A stretch of 64,000 nt of DNA, taken from the NCBI GenBank assembly GCA_009103225.1, contig RHPI01000277.1:526222-590221 (forward strand), read 5' to 3'. This stretch comes from Chlorokybus atmophyticus (taxonomy: Eukaryota > Streptophyta > Chlorokybophyceae > Chlorokybales > Chlorokybaceae). This document shows positions 33,826 to 42,400 of the stretch, in pieces. The notes beneath the pieces were generated by a model. That model did not search any database and had not been told where the DNA came from. It saw only the letters and a list, made by a program, of their open reading frames with translations. Position numbers and translations under genes: made by a program. Position 1 is the first letter of the stretch. Each line of letters opens with the position of its first letter.

Positions 33826-36800
33826 CGGTGTGGGGTGGTTGCTTGTATAGGAACGGCGCCAAAGGAGCAAAGTAGTGGGCGACTTGAGAACAATAGTTGT
33901 ATAGCTACAACGATGAAGTTGCCTATGAAATGCGATGTTTGTTTTAGGAATGAGTTTGGAGATTTGCCAAGAATTAATTCACTTGAGGTAGGGCACGAGC
34001 GAATTCTCATATGCGTGCCGCTTCGTGAGTTAACAAGTACTTTGACAAATTATTGGCAACTAAAGCAAACTAACCCCGAAATTAAGGCGTGTGTTCTAAC
34101 ACCTAAATATTATGGTAAGTGGAAAAGGTTGTTAGGCGGTATGCGCCGTATGGGCACATTACCAAGGGCCAAATCACCTTTTGCCACTGACTTGCAAATA
34201 TGGTGTGATGATGCAAGTGATCGCCGAGGTTCACAAATAAATCCTAGGCTAAGTATGGTCTTCGATGCATTAGTGAATGAGAGGGCGTGTGGTGTCTTAG
34301 TTGACACTGGTGCCTTAGAAAATTTCGTAAGTGCCGAATTGGCAAAAAGGGTCTCGGCCACCATTGAAACTACCAATGCTAGGGCAAGCCTAGTAGGTGA
34401 GTTACATTGTGAAGTAAGTGGCGTGACAGAGTTGCTAATTCGAATGGGGGATTATAGGACCAAAATTAAGCTGTATGTGGTCAAGTCCCTTATTCCAGGC
34501 ATAGACGTGATATTAGGTGATAGTTGGCAAAAGCACGTGAAGTTAGAATTAACAAGCGTGCCACCTTCTATTACAATCACACAAGGTGACAAGCGTTTTG
34601 CTTTGACACCTAGTAGGAACCGTAAGCCTAACAGAAGGAGTAAACCCACCATTGACCCAGTTGATCAATGGTTAAAGGGTGACTCCAAATTGGCTGTAGG
34701 TTGCCTAAGTATAGTGGGGGACTTGGAAGAGTCAAGTGAAATTGATTGGGAAAAGGTACACCCGGTGGTGAGGGAGTTTATGGATATATTCTCCGCGGAT
34801 CTACCAAGTGCACCGGCAAATAGGTTTGTGTCCCATTTAATCCCACTAAAGAAAGGGGCTGGGCCTCCGCCGATAAGGCCAATATATAGGCTAAGTCCCA
34901 AGGAACGAGACGAAGCAAAGAAGCAGGTGGACTATCTCCTAGAAAGGGGTTTGATAGTCGAATCGCAAAGCCCCTATTCGGCTAATGTAATTTTTGCCGA
35001 AAAGAAGGGAGGCAAGCTCCGAATGTGTGTTGATTATAGGTCATTAAATGCACAAACGGTGATGAATGCCTTTCCCTTACCGCGTTTGGATGATTTGTAT
35101 GATCAACTAGTTGGGAAGTCGTGGTTTAGCACCCTCGACCTAACTAGTGGTTATCATTAAATACCTATCGCGATAGAAGATAGGTATAAAACCGGGTTTA
35201 AAACCTATATGGGTCATTATGAATATACGGTGATGCCATTTGGCTTGTGCAATGCGCCGGCCACATTCCAAGCGGTAATGAATGAAGTATTTAAAGAGGA
35301 GGTAGGGAAATTCGTCCTAGTGTACTTGGATGATGTTATTGTATTTTCAAGTACAAAAGAGGAACATGTGCTTCATTTACGAAAAGCCTTGAGTAGGCTA
35401 AGGGAGCATAAGTTCTTGGCGAATATCAAGAAATGTGACTTCTTTGCTATGGAAGTAGAGTACTTGGGTAATATTGTGAGTGAAGAAGGAATAAAAGGCG
35501 ATCCAAAGAAACTCGAAAGGGTTAAAGACTGGGCAGTTCCAAAGAATGTAACGGAGTTACAGAAATTCTTGGGTTTTTGCCTATGGTTCCGCCGTTTTAT
35601 TTTAGGCTATTCAATTATAGCCGCCCCACTCACTACTTTGACAAGTACCCGAAACCCCTTCGAATGGGGTCCTAAGGAGCAACAAGCCTTTGAGAGGCTT
35701 AAGGCTGCTATGACCTCACTTCCGGTATTGAAGTTGCCGGAAATGGACAAGCCATTTGAGGTAATAAGTGATGCCTCTTTGGCAGGAACCGGGGCTATAC
35801 TAGTGCAAGAGGGGCATCCAGTAGCCTTTGAGAGTTTCAAGTATAAGCCCGCGGAGAAGGAATACTCGACCACCGATCAAGAATTATTAGGTGTTGTGAA
35901 GGCGTTGCATAGATGGAGGTGTTACTTGGAGGGGAGGCATTTTAAGGTGATAACAGATCACAACCCCTTGGTACACCTAAATACGCAACCTAATTTGTCG
36001 CGACGCCAAGTAAGGTGGCATGAGTATTTGGTGCGATATGATTTTGATTGGGAATATAGGCCAGGTAGGATAAATGCGGCAGATCCTTTAAGTAGGCATC
36101 CCGCATTATCCGAGGATTTGGCGTTACTTGCATTGGATTATGTGAGTGATATTCCTAACCAAATGATCGCAAGTTATACTAATTGCCCGGAGTTCCTTTT
36201 GGAGTTCAACCAAGTGTTAAAACCACATGGGGCATTTTGGTATAAAGATGAAGAAAAGATTGCGGTTCCAATGGATGGGTCACTTAGGTCAAAGGTGATT
36301 ACAGAATCACATAATCCCCCTTACCGTGGCCATTTTGGTATAAGGAAAACTACCGAGTCTTTGGCTAGGAGGTATTGGTGGCCGACCTTAAGAGTGGATG
36401 TTGAAAGCTTTGTAAAGAATTGTGACTCATGCCAAAGGAATAAATCCGTAAGGGCAAAACCGGCCGGGAAGTTACAACCTTTGTCCATACCAGAGGGGGC
36501 TTGGAAGTCAATGTCTGTTGACTTCATAGTCCAATTACCTAGAACGGTAAAAGGGAATAATGGAATGGTTGTATTTGTAGACCGGTTTAGTAAGGTTGTT
36601 CACTTAGAACCAACTCCTCCAAAATTTACGGGCGAGGATTTTGCCCATGCCTTTTTCAGGAGATGGTACTCACAACATGGGATGCCCGTGGATATGATTT
36701 CGGATAGGGATTCGCGGTTCACTTCCGCCTTTTGGCGTGAGTTATGTGATACATTAAATTTGGATAATAAGTTATCCACCGCGTTTCATCCTCAAACAGA

Positions 36801-37578
36801 TGGGCAAACCGAGCGTGTGAATCAGACAGTGGAACAACTATTGAGGCATTACTCACTAAAGAATATTAGAGATTGGGATACATATCTCCCTTTCGTTGAG
36901 TATGCCATCAATGATTCAGTGAATGAGTCAACGGGGATGACACCATTTTATATTGGTTATGGCCGCCATCCATTGAGTCCAGTTGAGGCTTTAATGGAGA
37001 ATATGGGGGCTAGGAAAAGAGTCAACCCCTCGGCTCAAATTTTGGCTCAACGATTAGGGCAGGTGCAAAATGAGGCCAAGAGGGCCTTACTAGCAACCCA
37101 AAATCGTATGCGTCAATATGCCGATGCCAAGAGGGCAGAGGCCGTGTTTGAAGTGGGACAAGAAGTCCTACTTAGCACAAAGAATGTGAGGATGGAGTCT
37201 CTCGATGGGGCCCGAAAACTATTACCCCGATGGCTTGGACCATTTAAGGTAGTAGAAAAGATAGGGGCTGTGGCATTCAAGTTAGAATTGCCACCGAGTC
37301 TTAAGATACATAATGTATTTCATGCCTCGCTATTGAGAGCCTATCACTCAGATGGGTCGGTGCAGCCACCACCACCCCCAATGTTTATAGAAGGAGATTG
37401 GGAGTATGAAGTGGAGGGTATAATAACCCACAAAGGCCGGAAAGGCAGATCTCCCAGTTACTTTGTGAAATGGAAGGGTCATCCGTTCGAAGCATGTGAA
37501 TGGGTTGACGAACCTAACATGCGAGCACCACTTCTGATAAAGAAATATTGGAGGGAGCTAACGGTTGCCCAAAGATGA
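33826..37578 (+). pseudogene. pol: Chromovirus Pol polyprotein (PR-RT-RNaseH-INT-chromodomain) with one internal stop
   Basis: The frame is the same as gag and is open except for TAA at 35158-35160, where the RT motif SGYH-stop-IPI would normally have Gln. The protease has VLVDTGALENF (about 34290-34325). The RT has RMCVDYRSLNAQT, the catalytic FVLVYLDDVIVFS (about 35310-35350) and FLGFCLWFRRFI. RNase H carries DASLAGTGAIL, DQELLGVVKALHRWR and TDHNPLVHL. The integrase has an HHCC finger (HFGIRK...CDSCQRNK) and the D,D,E core (VDFIVQLP, ISDRDSRFTSAFW, HPQTDGQTERVNQ). The C-terminus is a chromodomain (EYEVEGIITHKGRKG, SYFVKWKGHPFEACEWV), which places it among chromoviruses. Apart from the one stop, all catalytic residues seen are intact. 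Confidence 0.93.
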
Positions 37579-37723
37579 AGTCCATGAAGGTCCATTTCTG
37601 AAGATATATATTTTCCGCCTTTAGAAGTAGTTCCACGTTTTGACCTATCAAGTTACTGATCATGGCTTGTTTCCCTAGGTTTGAAAGCGTGGAGAAAGAA
37701 ATTGAGCAGAGACGCTCAATAGC

Positions 37724-37737
37724 TAAAGGGGGGGCAT
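37724..37737 (+). other. Polypurine tract of the chromovirus
   Basis: AAAGGGGGGGCAT abuts the right LTR (TGTTACGG, starts 37738). It is the expected plus-strand primer. Confidence 0.85.
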
Positions 37738-39723
37738 TGTTACGGCCTAGCTACTACAGCTGGTCATGTACAGTGTATATATAAGTTTAATTAACGAGAG
37801 ACAAAAGTTTAATGAACCTTGGTTGGATTATCTTGGTTTGTTATACAAGCTTTGAAGGCGTGTGTTTGTGTTTGAGCTTTAACACGAATACAATGCAACG
37901 CTAATTATAGGCCTGGTGTAACGGGAAGGTACATTAAATTACCACAAATCGACCATAAAAGCACCAAGTCTTTTGTGGTCGAGTGGGCTGTGACATTGGT
38001 ATCGGAGCTTGAGACCCGGGTTCGATTCCTGCCTGCACACGAATTCCGCGGTCGTTGTTTCTCGATCCAATAATCGTAAATGGTCACTTTATGAGTGCCA
38101 TCATCGATGGGTCGCGACCTGCCTAATGGCAGTCGCGCCGAAGTGACCTGACCAGTTCAGTCGGCGCGGCAGGGCGCGACCTGCCTATCGCGGCGACGCG
38201 ACCTGTGGGGCCGGCAGCGGAGCGCTATGCGCGCGTTGACCGGTATGGGCCTATATTGGCCGGTCCTTGGCTGTGGGGCCGGTGACCGACCCTAACAAAC
38301 CCCTTGGGTAATTCCCCAGCTGACCGCGCAGCTGCCGAGGACGTCAGCGTTCTTAAGTGGGGGGGAATGTAACGGGAAGGTACATTGAATTACCACAAAT
38401 CGACCATAAAAGCACCAAGTCTTTTGTGGTCGAGTGGGCTGTGACACCTGGCTAGTTAGAGCATTTGCATCTAATTAGAAGTGGTTGACTAGGAATTACC
38501 CTATTCATGAATGCATGGGCGTCTTGAGTAGGAAGATAAAAGCACATGGCTCTAGTATAATGATTTATTAACGCGATGTGGGCTTATGGGGCCAATCGTG
38601 TGAAACATCATAGGAAGAAGCATGTGTAATTATAAGGTTCATCTAGGCCAATCCAAGGCGGCTTATTTGGATCAGATGAATAGAGCGAAGTAGTCTCTCT
38701 TAGGGTGAACAAAAAGGACTTCGCGAAATGAGTTCGCGAAGGGGTTGATTCACCTGCGAAGTGAATCAACATAGTGAGCTAAATTAGTTCACTAGTTCAG
38801 TTACGAACATGAACTAAAATAGTTCACTAAGGGTTCGTAAGTGAACTAAAATAGTTAACTGGTTCAGTTACGAACATGAACTAAAAGTAGTTCACTAAGG
38901 GTTCGTAAGTGAACTAAAATAGTTCATTGGTTCAGTTACGAACATGAATTAAAAGTAGTTCACTAAGGGTTCGTAAGTGAACTAAAATAGTTCATTGGTT
39001 CAGTTACGAACATAAACTAAAAGTAGTTCAGTAAGGGTTCGAAGTGAACTAAGTGAATTAAGTGGACTAAGTGAATCACCCTAATTTGAAAGGACTAATA
39101 GAAGAGGGAGCCAATAGTGAATCACTGGTGAACTAAGTTAGTTCACTAATGGAGTGATTCATAAAGCCGACAGGGTAGTGAACTAAAGTTGATTCACTAG
39201 TGAATCAACTATTAGATCACTTCGCGACGCGACGTCGCGACAGAAAATCGGCTAAGGCATTTGCCCCCTCCCGCGTGTGCCGATACGCAGCGCGTGACAG
39301 CGCCGTCTGCCATGGCCGCAAGCACAAAAATCGCGGATTGGCATTATTGGTCACTTTGCTGAATGCCAGTGAACTAATGCCGAGTGAACTAAACTAATCA
39401 CTTGGGTGAGTGAATGGGGATCTGGTAGAGGGCTTTGAACCAAGTAGGTCTTAGCCAAGATAGTTCCTAGTAAAGCTCATGGCGATGGATTTCGCCATTA
39501 AAAAGGAGCCAGTCGCGGGTGGAGGGTAGCCGCTGCACGACTTGAGTTCTGGGCTTTTGGGACTAAGGTAGGGGTACCTAAGCTAGGTGACCATAACCCT
39601 TAAGTTGCCAAGTAGTTGTTCACTCAACGAAAGGTGGTTAAGGGAGTGTACAGTCACTACATGTTAAGTGTGTGATCACTGTACATAGTTTTAAGTGATA
39701 ATTACCCCTCGCCCGGCGTAACA
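37738..39723 (+). repeat. Right (3') LTR of the chromovirus, interrupted by a TRIM
   Basis: 1,986 bp with the same TGTTACGG...CGTAACA ends as the left LTR. Removing the TRIM and one CCTGG copy leaves about 1,451 bp. The remaining size difference comes from an extra GAAGGCGTGTGTTTGTGTTT segment near 37850 and from the number of U3 repeat units. Confidence 0.95.
37917..38446 (+). mobile_element. TRIM (terminal-repeat retrotransposon in miniature)
   Basis: Two 79-bp LTRs (37917-37995 and 38368-38446), both TGTAACGGG...GCTGTGACA, differ at one base (ATTAAATTA versus ATTGAATTA). The left LTR is followed by TTGGTATCGGAGCTTGAGACC, an initiator-tRNA-Met primer site; the right one is preceded by a polypurine tract (AAGTGGGGGGGAA). 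The 372-bp interior has no coding capacity. Five-base duplications CCTGG flank it at 37912-37916 and 38447-38451. The left LTR of the host element shows the empty site (GGCCTGGCTAG). Confidence 0.95.
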
Positions 39724-39728
39724 ATGTG
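39724..39728. repeat. Right target-site duplication (ATGTG) of the chromovirus
   Basis: An exact copy of 31108-31112, immediately after the CA end of the right LTR. Confidence 0.9.
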
Positions 39729-40274
39729 CTGCAGATGCTCGTCGTTACTGCGGCTGAAGATGAGAATGTCGTCAATGTAGCATCGCGCAAAGTCCAGCCC
39801 CCTCAAGGCTTTGTCCATGACGCGCTGGAACTTGGCAGGAGCGTGCTTCAGTCCGAAGGGTATGACCTTCCACCGGTACAGCTGCCGGTTGCCCCAGAAA
39901 GAGGTCTTGTGCTTGTCCTCCTCCTTGATGGCGATCTGGTTGTACCCTTGTCGCATATCCAGGATGCTGACGACGGTGCAGTCTCTTACATCATCAAAGA
40001 TACCCTCTGCAGTAGGCATTGGATACCTGTCTTGTTTGGTCTTGTTGTTGAGGGGGCGATAGTCGCCGCACATGCGCCGGTCTGTCAGTTGCCTGCCGAA
40101 TCCTTCTTTAGAGGCATGACGGTCGCGGCCGCAAAGTCCGGTGTGGACTCTTCAATCAGGCCTGCATCTAGCAGAGCCTTGCACCTCTGCTCCACCAAGT
40201 CTTCTTCCAACTTGGAGAGTCGGTATTGTCGTCGAAACACCGGTTCGGTGTCCACCAACTCGATGTCCATATAA
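39729..40274 (-). pseudogene. Reverse transcriptase (5' part) of the DNMT-bearing element
   Basis: Two minus-strand frames join at about 40070. The first reads FRRQYRLSKLEEDLVEQRCK, LLDAGLIEESTPDFAAATV and PLKKDSAGN. The second reads CGDYRPLNNKTKQDRYPMP, VSILDMRQGYNQI, IPFGLKHAPAKFQRVMD and the catalytic CYIDDILIFS. A one-base loss separates them. The domain then runs into the chromovirus insertion and resumes at 31107 with the matching residues IEEVLERL. The sequence is Ty3/gypsy-like, with YIDD as the catalytic box. Confidence 0.9.
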
Positions 40275-40359
40275 GTAAACTGAGCAAACGCCTAGTTCAT
40301 TTCATACGTTGAAACTGAACTGCCTTCTCCACTTGTTGAGGAGAGCCTCTAGTTGTTCT

Positions 40360-41616
40360 CATATCTGGCCTGTAGCCAGTGGTCCAATGGCATGGGACCA
40401 AGAGGTGGCGTTGGCGACCACTGGGATGTCCTCCACAGTGACTGTTGCCTGCTCCTCCATATGGGCGATTTCGAGGGCGGTGTGTGCCGCTTTGGTCTCT
40501 TGCACGAAATCGGCCCACCCCCCCGCCAGGTGTTCGAGCTCCTGAAAGGACACATGGCGGACTTGGAGAGCAAAGCACATTTTATATAACCATACCATAC
40601 TGTTCTGATCCAGGCGCGTCCTAACAATTGGCATTGCTGACTGTCGGTCAGCGTGGAACATTATACTGCCTGGAGAGAAGCCCATGGCGCGTTCGCGCTC
40701 ACGTGCGTTGGGTTCCTCCAGCTGGCCTGTGTTGGAATCCAACACCATGCCTGCGCTGTGGTTGCGGAAGGTGTATGATCCTGAGCAAGACATTGGAGTG
40801 GGGAGCGCACGACGTGGTTGACCAGGCTGGTTGCACTGGTAGAAGTGCTGGTGATTGTGTCAGGTGATTGGTTGTGATGTGCGCCCGAAGTCCAGGATAG
40901 CGTCAACGGTCAGATCGCGTGGACGACTGCTGTGTAGATATTCAGCAGCGAAGAGATCTTCAACTGTTGCCAGGTTGGTCCACTTGGCGCGAACGCGATC
41001 AGCATGGGAGCCATACCACGCTGCGCTGATTCTGAGAGGATGTCCTAGTAAAGAAGACACCTATTGGAAGCTGTTGGCCACGTGATGGCGCTTATCATCC
41101 TCGGAGTGCACATTCTCGATGATGTATCCTGGACAGCTGGCTGCTCTGCAGGATTTTGATGACACGCATCAGTTCCCAGAACAGTCGTGAGCGAGGATCA
41201 GCGAGTCCTTGGCCGCTGCATGCTTTGGAGTGTCCTTGACACTCCCATCCTGCTATCAGCAGGACGATGTTGCCCATTGCTAGGAGGTGATCCGCAGTGA
41301 TTAAACGGATGTCCTGTGGCAGTGCCTTCAAACTGCCTTGCAGTGCCGATAGCGGCAGTCGCTGCGGGTAGCATTTGTGTAGGTGGCGCAGGTGGTGGCC
41401 CAGGGCAATCTGTGCGTGCGGATCAGGGTCACAGTAGAAGTACTTGGTGACCGTTGCACTGGTGTTGAGAACAGCGGCGAGGCCACTACCTATTCCTCCA
41501 AATAGTTTTAACACGGTGATGCCTTGTTGGCGACGGAATATGTGAAACTCCACTACTCCAGTGGCCACGTGGTGTGAAGTGAGCCGTGGTCTGATCAGTA
41601 GTAGATGTACGACCAC
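40360..41616 (-). pseudogene. Retrotransposon-encoded C5-cytosine DNA methyltransferase (broken)
   Basis: Reading leftward: SAM-binding motif I LKLFGGIGSGLAAVL (about 41508-41467), an acidic CDPDPHAQ at the motif II position, LPQDIRLITADHL (motif III-like), and the catalytic motif IV AGWECQGHSKACSGQG (about 41253-41206) with DPRSRLFWELMR (motif V-like). After a frameshift comes motif VI IIENVHSEDDKRHH (about 41115), then a TAG stop. LRISAAWYGSHADRVRAKWTNL follows (motif VIII), then a TGA stop. The C-terminal part has LPTPMSCSGSYTFRN, GQLEEPNARERERAMGFSPG and NSMVWLY (motifs IX-X). The order is canonical for 5-methylcytosine enzymes. The catalytic Cys is present but the usual Pro before it is Glu. 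It lies between protease and RT in the same orientation, so it belongs to the element and is not a host gene. Confidence 0.85.
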
Positions 41617-41676
41617 CTATACGCGCCAGCGGCGTTCCGCTGGTTTCTGGTGGGCCACTTCTTCAGTGGCATCTTC

Positions 41677-42400
41677 CTAAGACTCGTCATATGGGATAGG
41701 AGAGTCTTGGTCCGAGTTGTGGGTGACCACCGCATATGATCTGTCAATGGTTGTCGAACCCAACCTGTGGGTGGCTGTCGCAGCTGACCTGTTAGTGGTT
41801 GCCGACAACGACCTGTAGGTGGCTGTTGCAGCTGACCTCCGATGTGGACAAATGCGAGCCACCAGTTTGAGAGGCATATATCCTTGAACCTCTCCGTCCT
41901 CCTCATCCCAATGAGGACGAAACCATGCCTTTTCTGTCTAGCAGTCCAGCTCCATGCCAACAGAGAAGTTGAGAGCCTGTCCCAACAACAAGTCGAAGGA
42001 TCCTCCGTCGGTGACCACACACTTTTGACCTCGGTGCTGTGGGACGAGTCCACTCCTGTCAAGCGAATGCAAAGGGCTTGCTTGGTGATGCCAAGCACCT
42101 TGTCACGGCTGCCGGTTGCGGTGTCGAGCACGTATGGGCACGGCATCAGCTTAGCGCTGGTGATGCCAAGGTCACGTCGTGCAAGGTAACGTCCAATGAT
42201 GACAGGCTGGGCTCCGGATTCCAGCATCACCCGCTTGGGTGCTCGTCCATTGATAGTGACATGCTTGCCTTGATTGGCGATCATAACTGCGTTGGCGTGG
42301 ATGCGCAGCCGCTTGAATCGTCGATAGCGTGTGCGTGGGGTGACTGCTGCTGCAGTCTCCTCCGGTGGTGTCGAGCGCAGTGCGGCAAGCACCCCTCAAC
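41677..42400 (-). pseudogene. Retropepsin-like protease region of the DNMT-bearing element
   Basis: The frame carries RIHANAVMIANQGKHVTING, then RVMLESGAQPVIIGRYLARR (about 42227-42168), the flap and VLDTATGSRDKVLGITK. The layout is that of an aspartic protease of Ty3/gypsy Pol, but the catalytic Asp of D-S/T-G is Glu (LESGA). Downstream, in another frame, LLLGQALNFSVGMELDC and the segment ending in an imperfect repeat of about 30 bp (41740-41840, ACCTGT(A/G)GGTGGCTGT) lead towards the methyltransferase. Frameshifts and a stop show decay. The 50087-50454 copy is cut at its left end by the N at 50078. Confidence 0.65.

Larger units (their letters stand above)
31113..39723 (+). mobile_element. 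Nearly complete Ty3/gypsy chromovirus retrotransposon
   Basis: This 8.6-kb plus-strand element has LTRs at 31113-32502 and 37738-39723, a primer-binding site, gag, pol (PR-RT-RNaseH-INT-chromodomain) and a polypurine tract, in the standard Ty3/gypsy order. It is flanked by a perfect ATGTG duplication and sits inside the RT of an older minus-strand element. The right LTR is longer because a 530-bp TRIM element inserted in it and because of small repeat-number differences. High similarity between LTRs, one obvious nonsense codon in pol and an exact target duplication indicate recent insertion. Confidence 0.96.

Noticed and set aside
37996-38040. TTGGTATCGGAGCTTGAGACCCGGGTTCGATTCC considered as a tRNA gene because of the GGTTCGATTCC T-arm-like word
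   Set aside because: Only the B-box-like part is present; there is no acceptor stem or A-box, and the position directly after the TRIM LTR fits a primer-binding site extending into a tRNA-complementary stretch.
41095-41616. Methyltransferase considered as a host DNMT gene
   Set aside because: It lies between protease and RT in the same orientation, has frame breaks like its neighbours and no introns of the type seen in host genes.
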